A stretch of 64,000 bases of DNA, taken from NCBI GenBank assembly GCA_021404525.1, contig JAAWWE010000004.1, forward strand, positions 186,001 to 250,000. The letters are read 5' to 3'. Of the stretch, positions 43,377 through 54,851 are shown piece by piece. Source of the DNA: Rhodobiaceae bacterium (GTDB taxonomy: Bacteria > Pseudomonadota > Alphaproteobacteria > Parvibaculales > Parvibaculaceae). Position 1 is the stretch's first letter. Each line of letters begins with the position of its first letter. The notes under the pieces were generated by a model. That model ran no database searches. It saw nothing but the letters and a program-made list of their open reading frames with translations, and was not told the origin of the DNA. A program made the translations under genes and the position numbers.

Positions 43377-44114
43377 TTAGTTCGCGACAGGTTTCGGCAG
43401 GATCACTGCACCATCTGTTCGTGTGCCAGGAAGCGCTTTTGGTTCAGCGCTGGCCAGCTGGCGATTGGTGCCGGCCTCTGCGTAACGCGAGCCATCCCTG
43501 CGGGTCGTTAGCTCGTAGGACCAGGACTGGCCGTAAGACGCCTGCAGCATTCCAAAGGAAACGGGCTGTCTGGTTCGCTCCTGAGGTTCGGCATTCGCCG
43601 TTTCCAAAGCAAATCGGTCGCGGGCAATGCCACGATCAATTGGTGCAAAGCCCAACGCGATCAGGTCTGCTTCATCCTGGGAGTTGCCCGCTTCAGCTGC
43701 TGCAATTGTTGTCGTTGACGTCTGGCCGTCATCAAACAGCGCCATCACACCTTCAAAGTCATTGTCTGTTGCGCTGTCGCTATGTTCGACGCAGAAGTCA
43801 CGCTCAGAGCGCAGCATGGCTTCCAGGATCCGGCAATCTTTGCCTGTCGCGGCGGACAATGCATGCTCGGTCAGATCCTGGCCGGACATGAAGGTCGAAA
43901 CAAGACCCGCAATTGACGCGATCTCGCCGATGGTCAGCGCACCGATAATGGGCGATGCACATCCAGACAGCATCAGACCCGCAGCAACGGTCGCGGCAAT
44001 CCCCGACTTGCGGATACGATTTCTTTTGCGTGTTGGTTGTTGAGCCTGATGGCTCGCGGTGCGTGACTTGAATGTCTCATCACCAATATGCGTATTGAAC
44101 CCCTTTGGCATCAC
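43377..44114 (-). CDS. Lipoprotein of unknown function
   Basis: A 245-residue protein with an unusual N-terminus: 51 residues (polar, basic KRNRIRK) precede the lipobox LSGC in GIAATVAAGLMLSGCASP. The mature part has a helical hydrophobic stretch (IIGALTIGEIASIAGLVSTF), then CRILEAMLRSERDFCVEHSD, a Ser/Thr/Asp-rich segment and a Ser/Tyr-rich C-terminal half. No family was recognised. No nearer start codon exists between 44114 and the hydrophobic segment, so the long leader is either real or the true start was missed. Confidence 0.6.
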   Translation of the reverse strand: MMPKGFNTHIGDETFKSRTASHQAQQPTRKRNRIRKSGIAATVAAGLMLSGCASPIIGALTIGEIASIAGLVSTFMSGQDLTEHALSAATGKDCRILEAMLRSERDFCVEHSDSATDNDFEGVMALFDDGQTSTTTIAAAEAGNSQDEADLIALGFAPIDRGIARDRFALETANAEPQERTRQPVSFGMLQASYGQSWSYELTTRRDGSRYAEAGTNRQLASAEPKALPGTRTDGAVILPKPVAN

Positions 44115-44477
44115 TGCCTACCCCACTAACTCACGCTGCTGAACCTTTTCGGGCGCCTCTATGACCCGTTGGCCTTCTATTCAGCTGCTACTCCGCATCC
44201 TGTTTAAAGCGGTTACTCAAACCTTTTGTGTCGGACCAATCAATGGCGGTTTACCCGCTCTCTTCCCCCGATCAATCCGTGCCCAGTTAAGCTGGACCCT
44301 GATAGATTGCGCTTTCGTTGAGGGTGAGTCAAATCTTCGAACTTGGTTTGATTAACGCTAAAAACGGGCGAAAAAGCCTGTCTCTCCAAAGAGAATTTGA
44401 GTTCATTTCAGTGGTCGGCATCTTTCAGTCGTCAGAACGTTGCCCCGACACGAGATTCACGCTACTAGGCACCCTAA

Positions 44478-45548
<1,071 letters not shown>

Positions 45549-45570
45549 ACTGCGCATCAGATGCAATTTG

Positions 45571-45598
45571 AAAGCGGGGCCTTCGGGTCCCGCTTTTT
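45571..45598 (+). terminator. Terminator after mdh
   Basis: AAAGCGGGGCC (45571-45581) pairs with GGTCCCGCTTT (45586-45596) around a TTCG tetraloop, followed by T residues. One G-T wobble in 11 pairs; this separates mdh from the suc genes. Confidence 0.9.
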
Positions 45599-45679
45599 TG
45601 TTTGGATTCTTGTTTTGAGTATTGGCATTGTTTGTGCCAATATATAGGTCTAGGTCAAGATGACAGGAGGACGGCGAGA

Positions 45680-46756
45680 ATGAAACGCGTTTTATTGTAT
45701 GGCGTGGGGGTGATCATTGTTCTCGTGGCGTTGGTCGCAATAGGCCTCAGGGTTCCGGCGATCCAGGATGTGGTCTTGGAACGCGGTGTCAATGCGGTGG
45801 TATCTTCGGACCAGATCGATCTTTCAGACCCTGACAGCCTGACGTTGATTTTTTGCGGGACCGGTGGACCTTTCCCTGACCCTGAGCGTGCGGGTCCTTG
45901 CACGCTCGTTGCAGCTGGTGGACGTGTTTTTCTGGTTGATAGTGGGACCGGTGGTGCGCAGCGGCTGCAGCAGCTGCGTGTGCCGATGGAGCGTCTTGAG
46001 GCTGTGCTCTATACGCACCTGCACTCAGACCATATTGCGGGTCTGGGTGATGTCGCGCTTAATAGCTGGGCCGGTGGACGGAAAGAACCGCTGACACTCT
46101 ATGGCCCCCCTGGGGTCGAAGGCCTTGCCAACGGGACATTTGATGCGTTCGGCATCGATAGCAAGTCCCGGATTGATCATCACGGCGAAGAAGTTTTTGA
46201 ACCCCAAGCCCAAGTGATTAAGTCGGCAGCATTTCTTGTGCCCAGTCGGGATGACACGGTCACCGTGATCGAGGAGGGTGATCTGAAGATCACTGCGTTC
46301 AAAGTTGATCATGTGCCTCTGGAAAACGCTTACGGCTATCGGATCGAGTTTAAGGACCGCACTGTTGTGTTCTCCGGTGATACTGTCAGGGATCAGAACA
46401 TGGTCCGGTTCGGAGCGGACGCGGATGTCATGGTTCATGAGGTGATGGGCATGGCCAATATTCATGCGATCATTGGAGCCCTTCGTGGCAATGGCCAGTC
46501 AACGACAGCAAAGATTTTGACCGATGCTTCTGAAGTGCATACCTCGCCTGTGGATGCAGCCGAGATTGCCAATGAGGCGAATGCTTCGCTCCTCATCTAC
46601 AACCATATTGTGCCGCCGATGCCGCTTGGCGTAATGGAAGACATCTTTATGCGCGGTGTCTCTGATGTCCGGTCGGAAGGTGTTGTCATCGGCTTTGATG
46701 GGTTGCGAGTTCGCCTCCCTGCGGGCTCGGATGAGATTGCTTATGGCAGGCTATAG
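45680..46756 (+). CDS. Exported metallo-beta-lactamase-fold hydrolase
   Basis: A 358-residue protein with an N-terminal membrane anchor (VLLYGVGVIIVLVALVAIGL) and an MBL domain carrying THLHSDHIAG (His113, His115, Asp117, His118), FCGTGGPFPDPERAGPC near the start and a VFSGDTVRDQNM motif. The layout resembles RNase Z/arylsulfatase-type MBL proteins, but the membrane anchor indicates a periplasmic hydrolase. Substrate unknown. AGGAGG at 45665-45670. It sits between mdh and two TetR-like genes. Confidence 0.85.
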   Translation: MKRVLLYGVGVIIVLVALVAIGLRVPAIQDVVLERGVNAVVSSDQIDLSDPDSLTLIFCGTGGPFPDPERAGPCTLVAAGGRVFLVDSGTGGAQRLQQLRVPMERLEAVLYTHLHSDHIAGLGDVALNSWAGGRKEPLTLYGPPGVEGLANGTFDAFGIDSKSRIDHHGEEVFEPQAQVIKSAAFLVPSRDDTVTVIEEGDLKITAFKVDHVPLENAYGYRIEFKDRTVVFSGDTVRDQNMVRFGADADVMVHEVMGMANIHAIIGALRGNGQSTTAKILTDASEVHTSPVDAAEIANEANASLLIYNHIVPPMPLGVMEDIFMRGVSDVRSEGVVIGFDGLRVRLPAGSDEIAYGRL

Positions 46757-46815
46757 GAATGGATTAAATAAACTGATCTATTCACTTTATGTGATCTTAT
46801 TTTGCGTACTTTTTT

Positions 46816-46855
46816 GTAAGTGAAAGGGGGCGTCCCCCTTTCCAAAAGCACTTAC
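46816..46855. repeat. Nested hairpin upstream of the first TetR-like gene
   Basis: GAAAGGGGG (46822-46830) pairs perfectly with CCCCCTTTC (46834-46842), nested inside GTAAGTG (46816-46822) and CACTTAC (46849-46855). An AT-rich stretch with TCAC/GTGA half sites (46782-46794) lies upstream. It may be a terminator of the MBL gene read from either strand or a regulatory structure. Confidence 0.5.
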
Positions 46856-46901
46856 TGGCTTATCGTTATCCTTGCTGAATAAGGGGCTGAACAGAGTCGT
46901 T

Positions 46902-47480
46902 ATGAGTGCTGAATCAGGCAATGCAGGCGTTGATCAGGAAGAGGTGCGGGAAAAGGTCAGGAAAGCTGTCTTCCGACTGATGCACGATGATCGCAAGATC
47001 CCTGACCCGAAGAATCTCGCAGAAAAATCAGGTGTTCCAGAAGATCTGATCAATCAGATCTATCCAACGATTGAAGATCTGGCAGTGGACATCACTGATG
47101 TGCTGGATATCAATCTGGCGCCCCAATATGAAGCATTTCCTGAAGCGGGGCCCCTGCCAGGCATGCTGGCTAAGCTGGTCGAGATTCGCATCAATCTCTA
47201 TGAAGATACGGCGTTTGTGCGAACCTATGCCGAGGCCTCTGAACATATGTTCCCCCCAATCAGAGAAAAACGCGCGATTAGGGACGGGCTCTTTCGCGCG
47301 CGCATCGTTGAGATGTTGCAACCTCATTTCGGTCCGAAGACAGACGATATGGCTGCTCAGGTTGAGGCATTGGTCAGCTGGGAACTCTGGCGTCATATGC
47401 GCAATATCCAGAGATTGAGTGAGGAAAAGACCCGCAAGATCATTGGCGACCTTGTCCAGCAAGTGGTTCGGGCACCTTAG
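46902..47480 (+). CDS. TetR-like regulator, paralogue A
   Basis: A 192-residue all-helical protein. An N-terminal helix-turn-helix-like segment (DPKNLAEKSGVPEDLINQIY then PTIEDLAVDITDVL) and a C-terminal domain with LVSWELWRHMRNIQRLSEEK resemble TetR-family regulators, but the recognition helix is atypical. It is paralogous to the next gene over the whole length. TTG at 46872 is an alternative start; no good Shine-Dalgarno for either. Role inferred from location upstream of sucCDAB: possible regulator of TCA genes. Confidence 0.6.
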   Translation: MSAESGNAGVDQEEVREKVRKAVFRLMHDDRKIPDPKNLAEKSGVPEDLINQIYPTIEDLAVDITDVLDINLAPQYEAFPEAGPLPGMLAKLVEIRINLYEDTAFVRTYAEASEHMFPPIREKRAIRDGLFRARIVEMLQPHFGPKTDDMAAQVEALVSWELWRHMRNIQRLSEEKTRKIIGDLVQQVVRAP

Positions 47481-47583
47481 GTAAACCAAGGCTGCGGCAT
47501 GGAGACACTCATTTGCCGCCTCACCCTTTTGGGTGATTGACGATGAAAACCGCCTGTGTTCGGCTGATTCTCAGGGGGGGCCC

Positions 47584-48180
47584 ATGCGGACAAACCGTCA
47601 GAAAGCACAGCAAAAGAGCGCCATTCGAGACACTATTCGTGATGCCGCCCTGTGCCTGGCCGCAAGCGACCGAGTGATTCCGACGCTTCAGCGCCTTGTT
47701 CAGGAAACGGGCCTGACAGAGGCTCAAATAGAAGCGCATTTCCCGTCGATGGATGATCTGGCGATTGAGATTCGTAAGGTTGCAGAAGACCTGTTCGGAG
47801 ACCTTGAAAACGCCATGCCTGCCAATGGTTCTTTGATCTCCATGATGGAAGAGCTCGCCGTGCTGCGGGCCCGATATTATGAAGCCGCCGCTGATTTCAA
47901 GCACTTAGGGGATGCCGGCGGGCGCTTTTTGCCGTCTGTGGCTACTTCCCAGGCGATCCGCGCGGCGCGGTATCGAGCGCGGCTGACAGAAATGCTGGAG
48001 CCCCACTGCCTTGGCAAAACAACAGATGTGGTCGCCCAGGTGGAACTGATCACCAGTTGGGACAGCTGGCGGCACCTTCGTGGTGTTCAGCGGTTGACCG
48101 CGGATCAGGCGGTTGACCTGCTGAAGTCAGTTTTGACTACCGTCGCGTCACAGGTCAATCAGCACGCATTGGCTGAATAA
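47584..48180 (+). CDS. TetR-like regulator, paralogue B
   Basis: A 198-residue protein aligning with the previous gene: the DRVIPTLQRLVQETGLTEAQ helices and HFPSMDDLAIEIRKVAEDLF match DRKIPDPKNLAEKSG and YPTIEDLAVDITDVL, and the C-terminus ITSWDSWRHLRGVQRLTADQ matches LVSWELWRHMRNIQRLSEEK. The AGGGGGGG run at 47573-47580 precedes ATG 47584. The pair is adjacent and same-stranded, so it arose by tandem duplication. sucC begins 115 bp downstream. Confidence 0.6.
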   Translation: MRTNRQKAQQKSAIRDTIRDAALCLAASDRVIPTLQRLVQETGLTEAQIEAHFPSMDDLAIEIRKVAEDLFGDLENAMPANGSLISMMEELAVLRARYYEAAADFKHLGDAGGRFLPSVATSQAIRAARYRARLTEMLEPHCLGKTTDVVAQVELITSWDSWRHLRGVQRLTADQAVDLLKSVLTTVASQVNQHALAE

Positions 48181-48295
48181 AGCGCCTCCGACGGTGCCTT
48201 GCCGGTTGATATGCAGACCTTGGGTGCTATAAACGGCCCGTCTCTTTCTCACCATTCCCGGCGCAGTTCTGTGCCGGTCCAGCCGGTGGTTGCCC

Positions 48296-49465
48296 ATGAA
48301 TATCCATGAATATCAAGCCAAGTCGGTGCTCGCGAAATATGGCGTGCCCGTTCCCAAGGGGAAACCCGCATTTAGCGTTGATGAAGCTGTCAAAGCAGCA
48401 GAAGAGCTCGGCGGGCCTGTTTGGGTCGTCAAAGCCCAAATCCATGCAGGTGGTCGCGGCAAAGGCGGTGGTGTGAAGGTCGTAAAATCGATCGATGAAG
48501 TTCGCCAGGAAGCTGAGCGCATGTTGGGCATGACGCTGGTCACGCATCAGACAGGCCCAGAGGGCAAAAAAGTTGGTCGGATCTATATTGAAGACGGATC
48601 TGACATTGCCTCAGAACTTTATCTCTCCGCACTTGTTGACCGGGCCAACTCTCGTGTGTCCTTCATCGCTTCTACCGAAGGCGGAATGGACATTGAGGAA
48701 GTTGCTGCGAGCACACCGGAGAAGATCCTCACTTTTGATATCGATCCAGCCAGTGGCATTTCCGGCTTTCACGGCCGCAAGGTTGCCTATGCTCTCGGAC
48801 TGTCAGGTGACACGGCAAAGCAGGCCGTCGCTTTGATCTCTAAGCTCTATGATGCCTTTGTCGGCGAAGATATGAGCTTGTTGGAGATCAACCCGCTCGT
48901 GGTCACGGGCGCCGGCGACGTCATTTGTCTTGATGCCAAGATGAACTTTGATGACAACGCGCTTTATCGCCACAAAGATCTGTTGGAGCTGCGCGATCTT
49001 GATGAAGAGGACGCGCACGAGATCGAGGCGTCAAAATACGACCTCAACTATGTGACGCTTGACGGTACGATCGGTTGCATGGTGAACGGTGCCGGTCTTG
49101 CTATGGCAACGATGGATATCATCAAGCTTTATGGCTCCGAGCCTGCCAACTTCCTGGATGTGGGCGGTGGCGCCACGACCGAGAAGGTGACGGCTGCTTT
49201 CAAAATCATCCTGTCAGACCCGAATGTTGAAGGCATTCTCGTGAATATTTTCGGGGGCATTATGCGCTGCGACGTCGTCGCGGAAGGCGTTGTTGCTGCC
49301 GCTAAAGAGGTGAAACTTGATGTGCCGCTGGTGGTGCGTCTGGAAGGAACCAATGTGGAGCAGGGGAAAGAGATCATGGCCAAGTCTGGCCTGCCCATCA
49401 TTTCCGCTTCTGATCTTGCCGACGCGGCAGACAAAATCGTTAAAGCCGTGAAGGAGGCCAAGTAA
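48296..49465 (+). CDS. sucC: Succinyl-CoA synthetase beta subunit
   Basis: The 389-residue ATP-grasp subunit forms succinyl-CoA synthetase with Suc[21 protein letters not shown] start, [29 protein letters not shown]-like segment ([15 protein letters not shown]) and C-terminal [17 protein letters not shown] are family features. ATG 48296 is preceded by GGTGG. Its stop overlaps the sucD ATG. Confidence 0.97.
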   Translation: MNIHEYQAKSVLAKYGVPVPKGKPAFSVDEAVKAAEELGGPVWVVKAQIHAGGRGKGGGVKVVKSIDEVRQEAERMLGMTLVTHQTGPEGKKVGRIYIEDGSDIASELYLSALVDRANSRVSFIASTEGGMDIEEVAASTPEKILTFDIDPASGISGFHGRKVAYALGLSGDTAKQAVALISKLYDAFVGEDMSLLEINPLVVTGAGDVICLDAKMNFDDNALYRHKDLLELRDLDEEDAHEIEASKYDLNYVTLDGTIGCMVNGAGLAMATMDIIKLYGSEPANFLDVGGGATTEKVTAAFKIILSDPNVEGILVNIFGGIMRCDVVAEGVVAAAKEVKLDVPLVVRLEGTNVEQGKEIMAKSGLPIISASDLADAADKIVKAVKEAK

Positions 49466-50340
49466 TGGCTGTTCTCGTTGATGCAAACACCAAAGTGATC
49501 TGCCAGGGCTTTACCGGCAACCAAGGCACCTTTCACTCGGAAGGCGCGATTGCGTATGGAACCCAAATGGTCGGCGGTGTGAGCCCCGGCAAAGGCGGCT
49601 CTACGCATCTTGATCTCCCTGTATTCAACACGGTTGCTGAGGCCGTCGATCAGACGGGCGCCACAGCATCGGCGATTTATGTGCCACCCCCGTTCGCGGC
49701 GGATGCCATTCTGGAGGCTATTGATGCTGGCATTGAACTCGCTGTCTGCATCACCGAGGGTATCCCTGTCCTTGATATGGTGAAGGTGAAGCGGGCACTC
49801 AGCGGGTCCAAGACACGTCTTGTAGGGCCTAACTGCCCGGGCGTTATCACACCTGGCGCCTGCAAGATCGGCATCATGCCGGGTCATATTCACCAGGCTG
49901 GATCTGTGGGTATTGTTTCGCGGTCGGGGACGCTCACTTATGAAGCCGTTGCTCAGACAACAGCGACAGGCATGGGGCAGTCAACGTGTATTGGCATCGG
50001 GGGTGACCCGGTGAACGGCACCAACTTCATCGATTGCCTGGACATGTTCCTCGGCGATGATCAGACCGAATCCATCATCATGATTGGTGAAATTGGGGGG
50101 TCGGCCGAAGAAGAAGCGGCTGAATTCCTCAAGGCGTCCAAAGTAAAGAAGCCTGTCGTTGGCTTTATTGCCGGTGTCACGGCGCCTCCGGGACGTCGGA
50201 TGGGTCATGCCGGCGCGATCATTGCCGGCGGTAAAGGCGGCGCGGAAGACAAGATGGAAGCGATGCGTTCTGCAGGCATCACCGTCTCGCCCTCACCGGC
50301 TGCTTTGGGAACAACATTGGCGGATGTGCTTAAAGGTTAA
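49465..50340 (+). CDS. sucD: Succinyl-CoA synthetase alpha subunit
   Basis: The 291-residue CoA-binding subunit with the phosphohistidine loop. Evidence: [54 protein letters not shown] and [15 protein letters not shown] with the catalytic His. TAATG overlap with sucC implies translational coupling. The next gene sucA is separated by a 195-bp leader with hairpins. Confidence 0.97.
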   Translation: MAVLVDANTKVICQGFTGNQGTFHSEGAIAYGTQMVGGVSPGKGGSTHLDLPVFNTVAEAVDQTGATASAIYVPPPFAADAILEAIDAGIELAVCITEGIPVLDMVKVKRALSGSKTRLVGPNCPGVITPGACKIGIMPGHIHQAGSVGIVSRSGTLTYEAVAQTTATGMGQSTCIGIGGDPVNGTNFIDCLDMFLGDDQTESIIMIGEIGGSAEEEAAEFLKASKVKKPVVGFIAGVTAPPGRRMGHAGAIIAGGKGGAEDKMEAMRSAGITVSPSPAALGTTLADVLKG

Positions 50341-50379
50341 TCACCTCTTAACGCACGTCCGGCTCTTCACTTTTTCTGG

Positions 50380-50409
50380 CGTGAGACTTGTGTTTTTGTC
50401 TCGCGATTT
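50380..50409 (+). terminator. Weak terminator/attenuator after sucD
   Basis: CGTGAGAC (50380-50387) pairs with GTCTCGCG (50398-50405) with one G-T wobble around a T-rich loop, followed by ATTTT. It may reduce read-through from sucCD into sucA. Confidence 0.45.
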
Positions 50410-50461
50410 TAAATGGCTAGTTAACGACCTGCGTGGCACACTCAGGAAATTAACCATACGA

Positions 50462-50530
50462 CCTCGCCCAGAGATCTGCTTTCTGAGCTCCCCGGCGAGG
50501 GTTTGAGAGGAGTGCGGGGAAGACCCGCAC
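50462..50530 (+). promoter_or_regulatory. Structured leader of sucA spanning the Shine-Dalgarno
   Basis: CCTCGCC (50462-50468) pairs with GGCGAGG (50494-50500), enclosing CAGA/TCTG; next comes GAGAGGAG (50505-50512), and then GTGCGGG (50512-50518) pairs with CCCGCAC (50524-50530) just 5 bp before the ATG. The second stem occupies the spacer between the purine-rich ribosome-binding site and the start codon, so folding would bring them to normal distance. Confidence 0.55.
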
Positions 50531-50535
50531 CAGCC

Positions 50536-53481
50536 ATGATGAGCAAAAGCAGTTCAAACGAACAGCTTGAACGGACATCGTTCCTGTTTGGTACCAATGC
50601 CCCCTTTGTTGAAGAGCTTTACGCCCGTTTTCAGAATGATCCCCAGTCTGTAGACGCCGAATGGCGAACCTTTTTCTCATCGTTAGGTGACAACACGGCT
50701 GATGTTTTGAAGGAAGCTCAAGGGGCGTCCTGGGAACGTCAGGACTGGCCCATGCACGCTAATGGCGAGATGGTCAGTGCGCTGGACGGCAATTGGCCTG
50801 CGGCGGATGAAAAAGTCATTCGCACCAAACTGCAAGCGCGTGAGCCAGAAGCGTCGGAAGAAAGTATTCGGGCGTCAACGCTCGACTCCGTTCGAGCGAT
50901 CATGATGATCCGCGCCTATCGTATTCGTGGCCATTTAGACGCAGATCTCGATCCGTTGGCACTGCGCCAGGAGAGCCATCACCCAGAACTACAGCCTGAA
51001 AGCTATGGGTTTGGTCCCGAGGATCTCGATCGCCCCATTTTCCTTGATTATGTGCTGGGGCTTGAAACATCCACGATCCGCGAGATGTTGGAGATCCTGC
51101 GCCGGACATATTGCGGCACGTTCGCGGTGGAGTTCATGCACGTCTCCGACCCAGAAGAAAAAGCGTGGATTCAGGAGCGCATCGAGGGGCGCGACAAGGA
51201 GATCAGTTTTACGCGGGAAGGGCGTTTGGCCATTCTCGATAAGCTCATTCATGCCGAAGGCTTTGAGAAGTTTCTCGCGGTCAAATATACCGGCACGAAG
51301 CGTTTCGGTCTTGATGGGGGTGAGGCGACGATCCCTGCGCTTGAGCAGATCATCAAGCGCGGTGGTGCTTTGGGCGCCAAGGAAATCGTTGTTGGCATGC
51401 CTCATCGCGGTCGGCTGAATGTGCTTACCAACGTTATGGGCAAGCCTTACCAGGCCATCTTCCATGAATTTTATGGGGGCTCGGCCAATCCGGAAGATGT
51501 TGATGGCTCAGGTGATGTGAAATATCACCTCGGCGCGTCGTCTGACCGTGAATTCGATGGGAACAAGGTGCACCTGTCGTTGACGGCTAACCCGTCCCAC
51601 CTGGAAATTGTTGATCCGGTTGTGCTCGGCAAGGCACGCGCGAAACAGGATCAGCTTCATGACCGTGAACGTGGATCGGTCATCCCATTGCTCCTTCATG
51701 GTGATGCTGCTTTTGCAGGTCAGGGGGTTGTTGCTGAGTGTCTTGGTCTCTCAGGGCTGAAGGGACACCGAACCGGCGGTTCAATCCACTTTATCGTCAA
51801 TAACCAGATCGGCTTTACCACAGCACCGCACCATTCGCGGTCATCGCCCTATCCATCTGATATGGCCAAAATGGTGGGTGCGCCGATTTTCCATGTGAAC
51901 GGTGATGACCCGGAAGCCGTTGTTCATGCGGCGAAGGTTGCTGTCGAGTTCCGTCAGAAGTTCGGCAAACCTGTTGTTATCGATATGTTCTGCTATCGCC
52001 GCTTTGGTCACAATGAGGGCGACGATCCGTCTTTGACGCAGCCGCTCATGTACAAAAAGATTGGCGACCAACCGACAACGCTTGAGATCTACGCCAAGCG
52101 GCTGGTTGATGAAGGTCTTGTCACCCAAGCAGATGTGGATGAACGGATCACTGGCTTTCGTGCGCAGCTGGATGGCGATCTCGCTGCTGCAAAAGGCTTC
52201 CGTCCCAATAAGGCGGACTGGTTGGACGGTAAGTGGGCAGGCTTTTCTCAAGCGCAGGGTGATGCGCGCCGTGGCGACACGGCTGTGCCGATGGAGACGC
52301 TTGTTGATATTGGCGAGAAGATCACCACGATCCCTGATGATTTTAATGCACATAAGACCTTGCAACGGCTCCTGAAAAATCGTCGCAAGATGATTGAAAC
52401 AGAAGCCGGTATTGACTGGGGCATGGCCGAGCATTTGGCCTATGGATCTTTGCTCAATGAAGGCACGGGCGTGCGCTTGGTGGGTCAGGATTCTGAACGC
52501 GGGACCTTTGTGCAGCGGCATTCTGTTTTGAATGACCAAGTGAACGAGGATCGTTTCATCCCGCTCAATTCTGTTGCGACTGGCGATGCCGAGTTTGAAG
52601 TGATCAACTCCATGCTGTCTGAAAATGCCGTGCTCGGCTTTGAGTATGGATACAGTCTCGCGGAACCTAATTCGCTTGTGCTTTGGGAAGCCCAGTTTGG
52701 CGATTTTGCCAATGGGGCGCAGGTTGTGATTGACCAGTTCATTTCCAGCGGCGAACGCAAATGGTTGCGTATGTGTGGCCTGGTGATGTTGTTGCCGCAC
52801 GGCTATGAGGGGCAGGGGCCAGAGCACTCGTCTGCGCGGCTTGAGCGCTATCTACAGCTTTGTGCGGAAGACAATATGCAGGTGGCGAATTGCACAACGC
52901 CTGCGAACTATTTCCATATCCTGCGTCGTCAGATGCATCGGAACTTCCGCAAGCCACTGATCATTATGACGCCGAAGTCGTTGCTGCGTCACAAGCGGGC
53001 GGTCTCGACCCTGAAAGAATTCGGTCCGGACAGTTCCTTCCACCGTCTATTGTGGGATGACGCCGAGCTCTTGCCTGATCAGAAGATCAAGCTGGTTGAC
53101 GACAAAAAAGTTCGTCGGGTCGTTCTCTGTACGGGCAAGGTCTATTACGACCTTTACGAGAAACGCGAAGAGCATGGCATTGATGATGTGTATCTTCTGC
53201 GTGTCGAGCAGCTCTATCCCTTCCCCGCGCGAGCGCTGATCAAGGAATTGGGCCGCTTTGAGAATGCAGAATTTGTCTGGTGCCAGGAAGAGCCTAAAAA
53301 CATGGGTGCCTGGTTCTTTGTTGAGCCGAATATTGAATGGGTGTTGTCACATGTTGGTGCACGTAAGCGCCGGGCAACCTATGCGGGCCGTCCAGCTGCG
53401 GCGTCGCCTGCAACGGGTCTCATGAGTAAACACCTTCAAGAACTGAACCAGCTTCTTTCCGAAGCATTGATCGTCGACTGA
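50536..53481 (+). CDS. sucA: 2-oxoglutarate dehydrogenase E1 component
   Basis: A 981-residue thiamine-diphosphate enzyme decarboxylating 2-oxoglutarate. N-terminal [19 protein letters not shown] (E2-interaction region), TPP domain [45 protein letters not shown], and the C-terminal QYG-type [21 protein letters not shown] block are present. ATG 50536 (or 50539) is the family-like start; TTG 50503 and GTG 50512 are in frame but fall in the leader hairpins. Heads sucA-sucB-lpdA. Confidence 0.96.
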   Translation: MMSKSSSNEQLERTSFLFGTNAPFVEELYARFQNDPQSVDAEWRTFFSSLGDNTADVLKEAQGASWERQDWPMHANGEMVSALDGNWPAADEKVIRTKLQAREPEASEESIRASTLDSVRAIMMIRAYRIRGHLDADLDPLALRQESHHPELQPESYGFGPEDLDRPIFLDYVLGLETSTIREMLEILRRTYCGTFAVEFMHVSDPEEKAWIQERIEGRDKEISFTREGRLAILDKLIHAEGFEKFLAVKYTGTKRFGLDGGEATIPALEQIIKRGGALGAKEIVVGMPHRGRLNVLTNVMGKPYQAIFHEFYGGSANPEDVDGSGDVKYHLGASSDREFDGNKVHLSLTANPSHLEIVDPVVLGKARAKQDQLHDRERGSVIPLLLHGDAAFAGQGVVAECLGLSGLKGHRTGGSIHFIVNNQIGFTTAPHHSRSSPYPSDMAKMVGAPIFHVNGDDPEAVVHAAKVAVEFRQKFGKPVVIDMFCYRRFGHNEGDDPSLTQPLMYKKIGDQPTTLEIYAKRLVDEGLVTQADVDERITGFRAQLDGDLAAAKGFRPNKADWLDGKWAGFSQAQGDARRGDTAVPMETLVDIGEKITTIPDDFNAHKTLQRLLKNRRKMIETEAGIDWGMAEHLAYGSLLNEGTGVRLVGQDSERGTFVQRHSVLNDQVNEDRFIPLNSVATGDAEFEVINSMLSENAVLGFEYGYSLAEPNSLVLWEAQFGDFANGAQVVIDQFISSGERKWLRMCGLVMLLPHGYEGQGPEHSSARLERYLQLCAEDNMQVANCTTPANYFHILRRQMHRNFRKPLIIMTPKSLLRHKRAVSTLKEFGPDSSFHRLLWDDAELLPDQKIKLVDDKKVRRVVLCTGKVYYDLYEKREEHGIDDVYLLRVEQLYPFPARALIKELGRFENAEFVWCQEEPKNMGAWFFVEPNIEWVLSHVGARKRRATYAGRPAAASPATGLMSKHLQELNQLLSEALIVD

Positions 53482-53504
53482 CTGATAGAAAACGGCAGGA
53501 AAAA

Positions 53505-54776
53505 ATGAGCACTGAAATTCGCGTCCCTACGCTCGGTGAATCCGTCACAGAGGCAGAGGTGATCCAATGGTTCAAGCAGGCAGGTGATGCTGTCGCGGTT
53601 GATGAGCCGCTGGTGGAGCTTGAAACAGATAAGGTGACGATTGAACTTCCGTCCCCTGCTGCAGGTGTTCTGGCGGAAATCACCGTGGAAACCGGTGAGA
53701 CGGTGGAAGTGGACGCATTGCTCGGCATGATTGGGGACGGCGACGGTGCCGTTGTTAAAGCAAAGCCAGCTGCTGCCAAAGAAGAAGCCAAAGCAGAACC
53801 TGCGCCTAAAGTAGCGCCGGAACCAGCGCCTGCTCCGGTTGCGGCGTCTGAAGGCAGTAATGAGGCTTTGTCTCCTGCAGTTAAAAAGCTGATTGATGAG
53901 AATGGCCTCGACCCATCTACGATTTCGGGCAGCGGGAAAGATGGCCGGATCGTCAAAGGCGATGTTCTGGCTGTGCTTGAGGCAAAAGGTGCCGCGGCTC
54001 CGGCTGCCGCGCCAGCGGCCCCTGTCGCGGTTCCAGCGGCAGCAAAACCTGCCAGCGCCCCGGCTGTTGATCAGGGTGCTCGGGAAGAGCGAGTTCGGAT
54101 GACCCGGCTTCGCAAGACCATTGCGACACGGCTTAAAGATGCGCAGAACACGGCTGCCATGCTCACAACGTTCAACGAAGTTGATCTGGGCGCTGTGATG
54201 GCGGCGCGCTCGCAGTATAAAGAGCTGTTTGAGAAGAAGCACGGCGTGCGCCTCGGCTTCATGAGCTTCTTCGTCAAAGCCTGTATCACCGCGCTTAGAG
54301 ACATCCCGGCGGTGAATGCCGAGATTGATGGCGATGAGTTGGTCTACAAGAATTTCTACAATATCGGCGTTGCGGTTGGTACGGACAAAGGTCTTGTTGT
54401 GCCTGTCTTGAAAGATGCGCAGGATCTGTCGCTAGCTGGAATTGAGAAGGTCATCAATGCTTATGGTCAGGCAGCTCGCGATGGCAATCTCAAGATTGAC
54501 GATCTTCAGGGCGGTACCTTCACCATTTCCAACGGTGGTGTTTATGGCTCGCTCATGTCGACACCAATTCTGAATGCGCCGCAGTCCGGTATTCTTGGCA
54601 TGCACAAGATTCAGGAACGGCCGATGGTTGTGAATGGCGAGATTCAGGTACGTCCGATGATGTATCTGGCGCTGTCCTATGATCACCGGATTGTCGATGG
54701 CAAGGAAGCTGTAACGTTCCTGGTGCGGGTCAAAGAATGTCTGGAAGATCCTCAGCGGTTGCTTCTTGATCTCTAA
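53505..54776 (+). CDS. sucB: 2-oxoglutarate dehydrogenase E2 component (dihydrolipoamide succinyltransferase)
   Basis: A 423-residue E2. Lipoyl domain with Lys43 in [14 protein letters not shown], an Ala/Pro linker, the E3-binding domain ([21 protein letters not shown]), a second Ala/Pro-rich linker, then the catalytic core ending in [14 protein letters not shown] with the His-Asp acyltransferase motif. ACGGCAGGA precedes ATG 53505. One lipoyl domain only, as usual for OdhB. Confidence 0.96.
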   Translation: MSTEIRVPTLGESVTEAEVIQWFKQAGDAVAVDEPLVELETDKVTIELPSPAAGVLAEITVETGETVEVDALLGMIGDGDGAVVKAKPAAAKEEAKAEPAPKVAPEPAPAPVAASEGSNEALSPAVKKLIDENGLDPSTISGSGKDGRIVKGDVLAVLEAKGAAAPAAAPAAPVAVPAAAKPASAPAVDQGAREERVRMTRLRKTIATRLKDAQNTAAMLTTFNEVDLGAVMAARSQYKELFEKKHGVRLGFMSFFVKACITALRDIPAVNAEIDGDELVYKNFYNIGVAVGTDKGLVVPVLKDAQDLSLAGIEKVINAYGQAARDGNLKIDDLQGGTFTISNGGVYGSLMSTPILNAPQSGILGMHKIQERPMVVNGEIQVRPMMYLALSYDHRIVDGKEAVTFLVRVKECLEDPQRLLLDL

Positions 54777-54787
54777 CAACTCTCGCG

Positions 54788-54815
54788 GCAGGTGTTTCGT
54801 GGACGAGATGCCTGC
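54788..54815 (+). repeat. Intercistronic hairpin between sucB and lpdA
   Basis: GCAGGTGTTTCGT (54788-54800) can pair with ACGAGATGCCTGC (54803-54815) over 13 positions counting G-T wobbles. No T-run follows. It probably stabilises or processes the polycistronic mRNA. Confidence 0.45.
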
Positions 54816-54851
54816 GCAATCTGCTGTTTAAAGCGAAGGTAGGGTACTTCT

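Noticed and set aside
44161-44355. Short open frame in the mdh upstream gap
   Set aside because: No ribosome site, no domain, and composition unlike neighbouring genes.
51841-52827. Long open frame antisense to sucA
   Set aside because: Same reason; the forward gene shows complete family motifs across this region.
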